A stretch of DNA of 64,000 nucleotides from Codonopsis lanceolata (lineage: Eukaryota > Streptophyta > Magnoliopsida > Asterales > Campanulaceae). Positions 12,841 to 22,194 of this stretch are shown piece by piece. The first letter of the stretch is position 1. Each line of letters starts with the position of its first letter. Made by a program: the position numbers and the translations under genes. The stretch covers positions 86,368,049 through 86,432,048 of the forward strand of contig CM028380.1 in NCBI GenBank assembly GCA_013146195.2, in the 5' to 3' direction. The notes under the pieces were generated by a model. The model was given only the letters and a program-made list of their open reading frames with translations. It searched no databases and was not told the origin of the DNA.

Positions 12841-13020
12841 AATCGGATTTTGAAGATTCGAGACGTGGGTGTGCCGATCTCGGAGTATATTACTCCAATC
12901 GTCCCTTGAATGCCAGTATCCGATGACATTTCGGCTTAGAGGAGGGAGCTCCCAACGTTCTTCGCTAGATTTCGGGTGCATTGGTGCCTTTCCCTTCCGA
13001 GATCTAGAAGAGGAAGCCAT
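12841..13020 (-). pseudogene. PMD gene exon 1, separated from the rest by the Athila insertion
   Basis: Starts MASSSRSRKGKAP at 13020 and runs 60 codons without a stop. It ends exactly at a strong GTAAGT donor (12835-12840 on the minus strand). The next exon's acceptor is at 1740, and both sides are phase 0. Basic Ser/Arg/Lys-rich N-termini of this sort are common in PMD proteins. The insertion lies in the intron, so on its own it need not destroy the gene. The stops in exon 2 do. Confidence 0.7.
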
Positions 13021-13557
13021 CTGGAAAGCAAAACAATTGATTTGACGAAAGAAAATCGAGAAAAAGGCGGTGAAGTGAAGAAGAAATGACTGTCGGCAAT
13101 GGCGGAAGCAAGAAACTGGCGAAGAAGAAGAAAGAAAATGAAGGCTGGTGCTTATCCCCTCTTTCCCCGTAAGTAATGAAGATAAGGGGTGGAAGTTTCA
13201 CTTCCCCCCCTCCAAAGTTCAATTAAACGCTTAAAACCTCAATTTTACTTAAATCACGAAATGGCCCTGGAATCTTAACAGAAAGTTAACAAAGTTAGTT
13301 TTGTTAACGAAAAGTGACGGCCATCCATCAAAAATAAAAAGAAAGCTCATATCCCCAGCAAATTAGCCGCAAGAAAGGCAGAAAAGGAGGAATTTATGCC
13401 ATTCAGATCCCCATCAAGATGCTTGCAGAAGCAAAAAAAAAAAAGAGCAAGAAAAAAGAGAGAGCAAAGAAAAGAAAAGAAAAAAAGAGAGAGAAGAGAG
13501 AGAAAAAAAAGGAGAAGGTAAAGTATTTGACCTGTTTCATGCATTATACCCTAGTTG
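13021..13557. other. Upstream region of the PMD gene; purine-rich tract
   Basis: No gene supported. On the minus strand this is the leader and promoter side of the PMD gene. A long A/G tract (13430-13520) and pyrimidine-rich stretches on the opposite strand generate only spurious hydrophobic frames. Confidence 0.5.
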
Positions 13558-14090
13558 TTGTTGGATCATCTCCTTGAGGGGTGCATACCCTGGGACGTGG
13601 AATGATTGGTTGCATCTATCCCACCTGATAGTGTTTTTGGATTATCTCCTCGAGGGGTGCGGGACGTGGAATAATCAAGTTGCATCTATCCCACCTGAGA
13701 GTGTTGTTGGATTATTTCTTCGAGGGGTGTAAACCCCGGGACATGGAATAATCAAGTTGAATCTATCCCACATGAGAGTGTTGTTGGATTATCTCCTCAA
13801 GGGGTGTAAACCCCGGGATGTGGAATAATCAAGTTAAATCTATCCCACCTGAGAGTGTTGTTGGGTCATCTCCTTGAGGGGTGCATACCCCGGGACGTGG
13901 AATGATTCGTTGAATCTATCCCACCTAAGAGTTGTTGTTGGATCATCTCCTCAAGAGGTGCATGCCCCGGGATGTGGAATGATCGGTTAAATCCATCCCA
14001 CCTGAGAGTTTATGTTGGATTATCTCCTTGAGGGGTGCATACCCTGGGACGTGGAATAATCAGGATCCCATCCATCCTACCTTGTGACTG
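13558..14090 (+). repeat. Seven tandem copies of a 76-77 bp unit
   Basis: Units start TTGTTGGATYATCTCC, pass through GAGGGGTGCATACCCYGGGAY and end CATCCCACCTGAGAGTG. Seven copies fill 533 bp, differing by scattered substitutions and one short deletion in copy 2. The array is followed by GGGATACGTAGGAAGCCTAC and GGTGCGACC near 14146-14176. Those phrases are common in the region between pol and the 3' LTR of Ogre/Tat elements, so the array is probably part of such an element's 3' untranslated region. Confidence 0.85.
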
Positions 14091-14265
14091 TTGTTGTTTG
14101 TTTACTTGAGGCCGAACTATGTTTGGTCTGATTCCTGAGAAAGGGATACGTAGGAAGCCTACTTAGTAGGTGCGACCATCAGAGCATTTAATTTGCATAT
14201 CTATTTAAAAACAACGTTAACCATCTATAATCAACTAAATATGTTTAATAATCAACGTTAACCAT

Positions 14266-14357
14266 CTGGTTGTCCCCCTCAAGTTTGTATTCCTTTTCTG
14301 TTTTTAATAAATTATGCAGGTTCTGCCCTGCTTCCTTAAAAAAAAAAGAAAAAAAAG
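14266..14357 (+). mobile_element. 5'-truncated LINE tail with poly(A)
   Basis: Starts CTGGTTGTCCCCCTCAAG, contains AATAAA and GCAGGTTCTGCCCTG, and ends in an A-rich tail. It matches the 3' ends of the LINE copies at 26,460 and 32,054. A 15-bp repeat, CAACGTTAACCATCT, occurs just upstream and again 40 bp earlier, but no duplication follows the tail. Confidence 0.75.
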
Positions 14358-14521
14358 AGAGATTTGAACTGCTGGATCCTAAACTGTTGCATTATAATTG
14401 CTAACTATTGCATTCCTCTCTATTATAATTTCCACCAAATTTGGGAGTCTATTTCTTAACAACGATGTTCGTTTATTTGGTAAGTTTCGGCTTACTCGTA
14501 AAGTCCATCGTTGAGGGGCTC

Positions 14522-15774
14522 TGTAGACACTCCAATTTCATACCCCTGGTATGTAACATGACATAAAATAGCAAGACCTGTTAAAAAGCTAACAAATGTC
14601 AAGTTACATGGTCGAAAATGCAAAAGGAAAAGTAGGATGCATAAATAGTGAAATACGAAGGCCAAAGTGCCAAAAAGCAGAGCAAAAATGGCCCTGGGCG
14701 CAGCCCATAGCCATCCCAGGCGCCGCGCCCAAGCCCACTATGGGCGGCACCCAATAGTGCTTCCATCACTGTAGCAATTTGCTTTGGTACAATCTTCTCA
14801 GCACGCGGTATAAACCGGTGAAGCACAGAAAGTAAAACTTAACATCGAAGGAAGCCTCACTCTCATCCTATAAATAAGAGGCCCCGGTTTGTGAATTCAC
14901 ACACAGGGAACACAGTGGGAATACACAGTGAGAAAATAGTACGCAATGAATTCTCTCCGCGCAGTCTGAGTGAACGCCGAGAGAAATTTTCCCTCTAGCC
15001 CCGAAGCTCCGCCAAATCTCCCCCAAACACTAAAACCCTTCGGCCAAAGTGAAACCTAGTTACCCTGCTAGGATTCCACCCTATTCCACAAGTCCAAAAA
15101 TCCCAAAAAGAGCAGTTGCCCTGCCCAAATCCAGACGTCAAATCACAAAAAAACATGCAGTTGCTCTGCCCGATTTCTGACGCCAGCAAGCCAGCAAAAG
15201 CAAGCAGTTGTGCCGCCCATATCCCGAGGCGAAAAGCAACCAAAAGGACTAGCCCGAATGCCCGCAATAGTAAAGCAGCAGCAAAAGACTCCCTCTCTCC
15301 ATGAAGGACAGAGCGAGTGCACCCTAGGACCTGCCAGAAGCTAGTTGGTACGGGATAAAACCCTCACGCTTCAAGAGGTAGGCTTATTAAAGTTTTTATT
15401 TATTAAAAGTGCTATTTAGACTAGTAAAATTTAAGAAAAATAAGCAGTAATGCTGCCCGAAATTCTATAGAAAATAACACTAAAAAGAGTCATTATTATG
15501 ACCAAATTTTTATAAATGTATTTGTAACTCCAGGAAGGAGGTTGTTGTAAGTTTTGTAATAATTTCCTTATATGTATGTAGATATATATGTATATTTAAT
15601 GCTTTATTTCAGTTGTTAAATAAATATAAAAAAGCATATTTAAGCCAAAAGACTATTTTGAGACCAAAAGGGCGAGTTGTGTGCCTAACCCCTTCCGACC
15701 TTGTAACTTAGCCTCCGAACCCTTTGCAAATCTGGATATTTTTGGTTTTTCTTTGTTTTTCCTTAAAATAAAGA
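14522..15774 (+). repeat. Ogre/Tat-type LTR, plus strand
   Basis: Begins TGTAGACACTCC directly after a purine tract (TTGAGGGGCTC, 14509-14521) that looks like a polypurine tract. It has a TATA box, TATAAATA, at 14869-14876. It ends near 15774, just before TGGCGACTCTG. The closing stretch, including GAGACCAAAAGGGCGAG at about 15659, is shared with a minus-strand copy at 16622-16740. The exact 3' boundary is uncertain because no CA end is visible. Confidence 0.68.
14869..14876 (+). promoter_or_regulatory. TATA box of the Ogre/Tat-type LTR
   Basis: TATAAATA in the context CTCATCCTATAAATAAGAGG, centrally placed in the LTR as expected for the U3/R junction. Confidence 0.7.
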
Positions 15775-15790
15775 TGGCGACTCTGTTGAT
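15775..15790 (+). other. Probable primer-binding site, Ogre/Tat type
   Basis: TGGCGACTCTGTTGAT follows the LTR. TGGCGACTC is the recurrent start of the primer site in Ogre/Tat elements. An inverted copy, CAGAGTCGCCA, lies at 16611-16621. Confidence 0.55.
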
Positions 15791-15865
15791 CACATTTTGA
15801 GTCCTCAATTGAGGCCGGGCGTATTCCACGCGCCTTAAAGGTTTTTTGAACTCATCCGCTTCTCC

Positions 15866-16541
15866 TTGAGCCATGCCTTCTCATACACTACCTTCGACCT
15901 TTTTTTTTCCCATAAACCTGGCCTAGACCTAGAAAGAAAGGGATATCACTGGCCGTTTGATATGAAATTTTGGTTCAAGTACAGAGGTCAGTTCGGAAAA
16001 TACCCAATTGGGGATAGAGATCAGTCAAAAAGTACAGATTTGGGTAGAATGGCTTCAAAAAATAAACAAACTTCTATGGATACAGATACAGGGGCTCCTA
16101 CCCCTTCCAGGAAGCAATGGTTGGACCAGAATCTGAGTGTGCACACTGATCGTCGATCACCTAATGGGTCGCATAACAGCTCTCATTCAAAGCTTGAGGC
16201 CGGACCTTGAAAACACTCATTCCCTTGTAGACCCCCAGGAAGCATCAACCTCAAGTATTCTCCCAAACACCGACCCTCAATACCTAAACACCAACCCTCT
16301 TCCAAATACCAACATACCAAACACCAACCTCCCTCCTCAATTTCCAAATACCAACTCATCACATTTTCAAAACACTTACCCTCCATATCCAAACACCAAC
16401 ACCAACACCAACACCAACACCAACATGGCAAATACCAATCCTCAGTTCCAAAACACCACCCACCCTTTCCAAAACCCAAGTATCCCAGAACCAAGTGTGA
16501 GGACCCCGTTCCGAGACGCCCGCTGCTACGTGAAAATGTGA
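15866..16541 (+). pseudogene. Remnant of Ogre/Tat-type gag N-terminus
   Basis: Two overlapping frames that appear to be one broken gene. The first includes MASKNKQTSMDTDTG near 16051. After a frame change around 16150 the second gives HLMGRITALIQSLRPDLENT followed by an Asn/Pro/Thr-rich stretch. Part of that stretch is an ACCAAC microsatellite (16391-16424) encoding Asn-Thr repeats. It follows the primer site of the plus-strand LTR and is cut off near 16541 by sequence belonging to the opposing minus-strand element. The assignment rests on position and composition, so it is tentative. Confidence 0.5.
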
Positions 16542-16610
16542 CGTGTTTTAGAACATAAAAGCACATGGAATGCGCTTGGATCTTGTCGTGGGCTCTAACA
16601 ACTGTAATTA

Positions 16611-17500
16611 CAGAGTCGCCACCTCTATTTTATGGTTAAATAGAAAAAAACCTAAAATGCCAGAAAGTGTAGGTCCGGAGGCTAAGTTACAAGTTAGGAA
16701 GGGGTTAAGCACCCAACTCGCCCTTTTGGTCTCGTTTACGTTTTGCTAAATAACATGCTATTTTGGCATTTTTGCATTTGAGGTATGTTAGCCATTATCT
16801 AAGCATGCTATTTCCTATTTTTATATTTTATATACATTTATATACAAGTACTACTCTCTTACATTATGATGCGTCCAAAATTTTCCAAGGACGCAATGGG
16901 CTTAATAACTCGGATATCTGGCTTTCAATTATATCCTTACTCTTCGAGGCCCAATCCTGAAATGCAGACAACAACTGTAAACTAGGCAAGGGCTCTTACT
17001 ACAAAAGCCCTCCGGCGTGAAAATTAGCTTAACACTCAATTGAGCAAGCAAATTGACAGAGTTTAGCCTTAGTTTTAAAAATCACGTACCTCCCTCCCTT
17101 ATTTTGAGGTTTTTTATAGCCTTTACGGGAGACCGAATAACTCCCCATTAAATGGTGAGGCGAGCATAGCGGGCACATTAACTGCCACGTTCATCACAGC
17201 GGTCTGATCATGAATGTGGAGGCGAGTTTCTCGGAGATAATTTCCCACGTTCGGGATGACCGTTACTTTCATAACTAAGCATGGTAAGTCTTGCTCGGTG
17301 AATATTTGCCGGTTGGGTGAGCCCCCAGCTCGCTGTATTCTTGCCCACTGGGTGTTGAACCCCCAACTCGCTGTACAATTGCTGATTTGGTAACTAGCCC
17401 CCAAATCCTGAGCGCATCTTAATGATCAAAGTCTGCTCTCTACAACTGTTCAATATTTTGTGTAATCATTATGTCCGCCTACACCTTTTCTAACTCTTGA
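16611..17500 (-). repeat. Ogre/Tat-type LTR, minus strand, with adjoining primer site
   Basis: Read on the minus strand it ends with the same closing phrase as the LTR at 15,774 and is followed by TGGCGACTCTG (16611-16621). A TATA-like TATAAAAA lies at 17111-17118. Upstream of it is GCC/GAC-rich sequence with repeated GCGAGYTGGGGG motifs (17300-17400). The outer boundary is not clear; I place it near 17,500. It may be the LTR of the dismembered Tat element to its right. Confidence 0.5.
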
Positions 17501-17514
17501 TATTTATATTTACA

Positions 17515-18997
17515 GACATGAAACAACTAAATGATGCGAGCAAGTTTTTGCAGGCTGCGAAGAAAGGTGCTACGGAAAGGAACACGCAGATGGCTGCTCA
17601 GACTCCTGGCCCTCTACCAACCATTCCTGCTACCGTAACAGGGCGAGGAACCAATCGAGGCCGTCCAGAATCAAACCAAGCCATTGCACCTGCACCTGTG
17701 GTGACTCCTACCCAGGAAACAACTGAACCCATAACTCATACGGCCTCCCCAACTCCCAGTAAAAGGCCTCATGCTGACCCTTCTCAAGAAAAAAAGAGCA
17801 AACCGCGAACAGAAAAGTCCACGCAGGGAGATTCCATCTCATAGACACCCTCGTGGCATCAAGAAAACTTCCTCATGCCTGAAACTCGGGATAAAGCTGG
17901 TCCCCTTATTACAAAATTATCTGACGTGCCCGATCTCAACAAGACTAACATCTATAAGTGCAGCGGGTACCCTGCAACTGTCGGGCTTGGCGTGATGAGG
18001 AGGCTGCAACATAGCGAGGTTCGGAAGAGGAGTGCTGAGCACTCAAGCTCTGTGCTGGTGGGTGAGATTGGAATGTGTATGGCCGAGGTAACAATCATTC
18101 TTAGCCATATGGTCTACCCTCCCTTAATATACTCGACAAATGCTGACCATGAATTGATTTGCAGATAGCCACGAAGGCTGAATTGGTGTATGACCGGCTA
18201 ATTGATAATGTTAACTCGAATGCTTCATTGGCCAAGGAGAAGAATCAGTTAGAAGAAATGCCAACTCCTTCCGTTCCGAGCTCAAACTAAGCAAGGAGGC
18301 TGTCACCGCTAAGGTGACAGAACTTTGAAAAATCGAAGAAGAGAAGAAGGCCTTGGAATCGCATCTGGATTTCTCCAAAAAAATCCGAGGAAATAGCCCT
18401 CAAAAATATCTCAGTAGTTAGGAAAGAGCTTCGGGTAGCCCTGAGTCAGCTTGAAGAGGCCAAGGTCATTGCTGCCGAGCAAGAAATGAAACTAAGGGAA
18501 GAGTTGGCCAAACCGAATGAAGAGCAGAAGCATGTCATCATCGGTGATTACAAAAACTCTGCTAACTTCGCTGCTTGTGTCGAGAATGAGGCCTACCCCT
18601 TATTCCTTCAGGGGGTTAACCATGTTCTAAGGCAAATAGCGTGCAGCAGCCTAGAAATCAAGTCGGAGTTGCTCGCTGAATGGGGCACTAACCCACCATT
18701 TTTCCCTTCTGCTCGACTTGGACACGCTTTAGTTCCTTACACCGAAGACAAGTTGGAATCTCTTACTGAAGCCGATGCTCAATGAGGACTATCCCCCAGG
18801 ACCCTACCCGAAGCTGCCCAAGTCACCGTGAACGAGCTGATGACACAATTTTGGATTGCTCAGACTCAGGAAGGAGAAACCGTGGCCGCACATATAAACG
18901 GGATGATGTAGATGTGGTCATTATTGAAGAAACTACCACCGAGGAAGCAGCAAACACCGGCCAGACTACTCCTCAAACTGTTCCCTCAGATGCTTAA
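17515..18997 (+). pseudogene. Antisense extra ORF of a Tat-lineage element (Grande-like)
   Basis: Plus-strand, spliced, broken ORF lying downstream of a minus-strand pol. The first visible exon starts after a TTTACAG acceptor (MKQLNDASKFLQAA) and is followed by a Pro/Thr-rich linker with basic KRP-type stretches. A frame change near 17,850 leads to PETRDKAGPL. A GT-AG intron (about 18087-18163) joins MAE to IATKAELVYDRL. A coiled-coil region rich in Lys/Glu follows. The C-terminal part reads YKNSANFAACVENEAYPLF. Another frame change near 18,780 leads to an acidic end (VVIIEETTTEEA). This matches the layout of proteins annotated as 'putative gypsy-type transposon' in plants. The N-terminal domain is missing. 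Confidence 0.6.
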
Positions 18998-19192
18998 ACC
19001 CTCTTTCTGGTCTGCGTGCCATATCATTTCCTACAAAACAATTTACAATATATTTGGACGTGTAATATTAACACTTCTGTGCTTAATATCAATGCTTGTA
19101 TTTTCTCAATAATGCTTCAACCGTTTTTTTTAAACCCATCTTTTAAATCGAGTAAGCTCATTTCGGGCTTGACAAAAAATAAAAAATGCATA

Positions 19193-19350
19193 GCCTCGAA
19201 CACCAACCACTTCACCCAAGCCGAGATAGCTCGCACTCGTGAAGAAGAATAATCGATATAACAGGCTCGAACACCAACCCTTTTTCATGATCAGAGATAC
19301 CTCGTACTCGTGAAAAAGAAAATAATCAAGATAACCTTAGACGACACTCG
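19193..19350. repeat. Two to three imperfect tandem copies of a 70-75 bp unit
   Basis: Units begin GCTCGAACACCAACC and contain GAGATAGCTCGCACTCGTGAA or a close variant. A third partial copy starts at about 19347. They lie in the 3' untranslated part of the Tat-lineage element. The gaps at 18,998-19,192 and 19,351-19,499 show nothing else. Confidence 0.65.
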
Positions 19351-19499
19351 AACACCAACTTTTAAAACAAGCAGGGAAAAAACCCTTGCTTATCAAAACA
19401 TAATCGAGTTTTCACCAAATGCCATAAGCAGGATACTCAATGTATGCTTGTTCATTTCGTCCCCACTTATATCAAAGCAAAAAGAAAAAATAGCCCGCA

Positions 19500-19852
19500 C
19501 GATACCAATCAACGGTAATACTTCTTCAAGTGATCTGCATGCCATGGATGTTTAAGCTCGATGCCTTCCTCTGTTCGCAGCATATAGGACACTTCCTTAA
19601 CAATTCTGACTACTTGAAAAGGACCTTCCCAATTAGGAGAAAGCTTCCCCCATTCTGCTCGATGGCCGGTTGCCTTAATTTTTCAGAAAACCCAATCGCC
19701 CATAGCAAATGACCGACCACGAACCCTCTTGTCGTGATGGGCCTTTGCTCGCTGCTTATAATTGACCATTCGCATCTTAGACTCCAAACGTTTTTCCTTC
19801 ACCAAATCAAGATCTGTTGCCGGAGCTACAGTTTTGTATTCCATATCATAAT
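19500..19852 (-). pseudogene. Tat-lineage integrase C-terminus, detached
   Basis: Minus strand: DMEYKTVAPATDLDLVKEKR, MRMVNYKQRAKAHHDKRVRG, then GDWVF, an in-frame stop, and the typical end NWEGPFQVVRIV ... YMLRTEEG ... LKHPWHADHLKKYY. It continues in frame the integrase that breaks off at 30278 (RVSHY). The pentamers 19848-19852 (ATAAT) and 30278-30282 (GTAAT) are the target duplication of the element between them. Confidence 0.88.
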
Positions 19853-20579
19853 TGTGAGACCTTGAATCCTTATGTACTTGCTTAGATGAATTTACATTCA
19901 TAATAACCATTTTTACAAGTTTACATGTGGCCACGACGTTCATAGTAGTTGTCGTCGTAAGTTTGATTCTCCGATTCACAATTTTAGTTATCATGTTGTC
20001 GTATTACTCGGTTAGTATTATTTTGATCCTAGGTTTGGCCCTGGATGACTAGGGGGACCTTGGGGATTAACTTCATATTATTTTGGTTTGGTCGTGTTTA
20101 AGTTTGAACACGCTCGTGTTTCATTTCCGGTGTGACTTGTGTATTCACCTCGAACATGATAGGGCTGTAGTAATTTGGCCATAGTTTTCTATAGACAACT
20201 CGGAATTGAGATCCGTTTGATGCGTTAGAAACTAGACTTCAAGATCTTTCTAACCATACCTCTTCCATAATTTTGGGAGTTGTATTTCATTACATGCGCA
20301 TTTTTAAAGATGACTGTACCAGTTATTCTCGGTATTTCCAGAAATTTTATCTTTGCCTTGTTTATTGGATTTACTTGGAGACCCTTAATGAATTTCACTA
20401 AACCTGAACTTAGACCTTAATTAGAGTGGATTAAGCCTAAGTGAAAATTTTAGCACTAAGTCCTCAATTAGGGACTTAATCTCTTACAGTATATGAATAT
20501 CGAAAAGAAATTCTCTCTTTAGGAATTCTCTCTAGGGTTTGCGTTAGGGTTTGGTTGTACGGCTAGGGTTCTGACGGGA

Positions 20580-22190
20580 ATGGCGGCTGCCACGGCGGCT
20601 CCGCCAGCCACTCCGCCGGTTCCTGATGGTTCTCCACCTGTTGTAGATCCTCCGCCACCAGTTTCCTATGCCAATGCGGTGAAGCAGCCTCGACAGTTTG
20701 TGGGCAATTCACAGCCCGTCCTTCAAGCGGTTCCTTTGGTGTCTCGACAGGCTATGGTGGTGGATGGGGAACCTGGTTGTTTGTTTTCTCCGGTTGAGTT
20801 GGAGGCGGCTTCGAAGCAATTTGAGAATACACTAATCCTCAAGTTTTCGGCAGGGAGGCCGACAGTTCAAGTGATACAGGACGATATTGCCAAAAACTGG
20901 CGGCTTAAAGGCCCCTTTGTGGTTGGTCTTTTGGATCCTCGTCACATTATGGTTAGACTTTCATCACCGGAGGACATGGTTCTCGCTTTGTCTAAAGAAT
21001 CACACATGATTCAATCATGTATGTACCGCTCGTTTAGATGGTCGGCAGATTTCGCGTTCCGCAAGGATGTCACAAAAGTGGCGGTTTGGGTTCGTCTACA
21101 TCATCTTCCACTTATGTTTTTCAATCCATCCTTTTTGGAATGCATAGGTAACTCTTTGGGGAATTTTTTAAGAGTAGATGAGAAAACTCTTTCTTTAGTT
21201 CGGCCAATGTTTGCCCGGATATGTATTGAGGTGGACGTCTCGCTTCCATTGCCAACGAGGGTTTGGATTGGTTCTAGCAAAGATAATGGGTTCTGGCAGC
21301 CTCTTGAATTTGAAGGCAATATTCGATTTTGTTCGGGCTGTGGTTTGCTAGGTCATTCGCAGATAGAATGCAAGAAGGGGTCAAGACGAGAAAAGTCGGT
21401 TGATAAAGGGAAGGAACCGGCTGTGCCTGTTGTTAATGTGTCCAAGGCGAAGCCATCAATAATTAATGCGGCAGTTAATGAACCAGTTAATAGGGTTAAT
21501 CAGGTTAATGCGAATCCAACAGTGGATCTTTCTTCTAAAGGGGCTTTTAATGTCACAACGGACCACATGCATTCCCGTACGCATGCACCGAATCAACGAT
21601 GGACGCCTGTTAAAACGAAGGCTAATGGAGAGGGCGCATCTGTTTCTTTGGCTAAGAATTCACAGGGAATGCCTGTGGAGGTGGAGACAATTGATGTTGT
21701 CGGTTCTGGAGGACCTTTAGAGAATCAAAAAGGGGCTAGTCGGACTGATAATGGAACTCAAAGCAAGCCGGTGATAATATCAAACTCATTTGACGTACTG
21801 GACGGGCTAGATGAAGATAATGGTCCGGAGATTGTGCTGGGATCAACACCGAAGGTTGTATCAGCTGCTGATCAAGAACATGTTGTGAAACCCATCACAA
21901 AACCTTTTAGAGATTCAGTGAATATTGGTGAGTTCTGGAATGGATTTCTTCATGAAGTGCCTAGGAAATTTGGGAAAGCTCATTCAACAAATGGGGATTA
22001 TAGGGATCCGGTTGTGGACTCGCGGCGTATTTATTCTGATATTGATATGAGCAGGATTCACATTAGACCGTCTTTTTCAGTTTATTGCACAGCTTTGCAT
22101 TCCCAAAGGAGGAAAGCTAAATTCCTGAAGGAGAATATTAGAGTTACTAGGGCTGCTAGCAGAGCCCAAACAAGCACTACCTCGAATTAA
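20580..22190 (+). CDS. LINE ORF1: DUF4283 and zinc-knuckle RNA-binding protein
   Basis: 536 codons without interruption. It starts MAAATAAPPATPP in a Pro-rich leader. The DUF4283-like region runs from about residue 60 to 210, with LILKFSAGRPTVQVI, WRLKGPFVVGLLDPRHIMV, VAVWVRLHHLPL and RICIEVDVSLPLPTRVWIG. A single CCHC knuckle follows, CSGCGLLGHSQIEC, near residues 250-265. Plant LINE ORF1 proteins bind element RNA to form the retrotransposition particle. The C-terminal half is low in recognisable motifs. ORF2 starts 5 bp after the stop. Despite the damage in ORF2 this frame is open, so translation is possible but unproven. Confidence 0.88.
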   Translation: MAAATAAPPATPPVPDGSPPVVDPPPPVSYANAVKQPRQFVGNSQPVLQAVPLVSRQAMVVDGEPGCLFSPVELEAASKQFENTLILKFSAGRPTVQVIQDDIAKNWRLKGPFVVGLLDPRHIMVRLSSPEDMVLALSKESHMIQSCMYRSFRWSADFAFRKDVTKVAVWVRLHHLPLMFFNPSFLECIGNSLGNFLRVDEKTLSLVRPMFARICIEVDVSLPLPTRVWIGSSKDNGFWQPLEFEGNIRFCSGCGLLGHSQIECKKGSRREKSVDKGKEPAVPVVNVSKAKPSIINAAVNEPVNRVNQVNANPTVDLSSKGAFNVTTDHMHSRTHAPNQRWTPVKTKANGEGASVSLAKNSQGMPVEVETIDVVGSGGPLENQKGASRTDNGTQSKPVIISNSFDVLDGLDEDNGPEIVLGSTPKVVSAADQEHVVKPITKPFRDSVNIGEFWNGFLHEVPRKFGKAHSTNGDYRDPVVDSRRIYSDIDMSRIHIRPSFSVYCTALHSQRRKAKFLKENIRVTRAASRAQTSTTSN

Positions 22191-22194
22191 TTTT

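Noticed and set aside
13004..13544. Hydrophobic minus-strand ORFs
   Set aside because: Arise from pyrimidine-rich simple sequence upstream of the PMD exon; they resemble signal peptides only by composition.
13558..14090. Array considered as CRISPR-like
   Set aside because: Units are contiguous without unique spacers and the context is a plant retrotransposon.
16183..16566. Minus-strand ORF with a Cys/Trp repeat
   Set aside because: Produced by translating the ACCAAC microsatellite in reverse; not a metal-binding or defence peptide.
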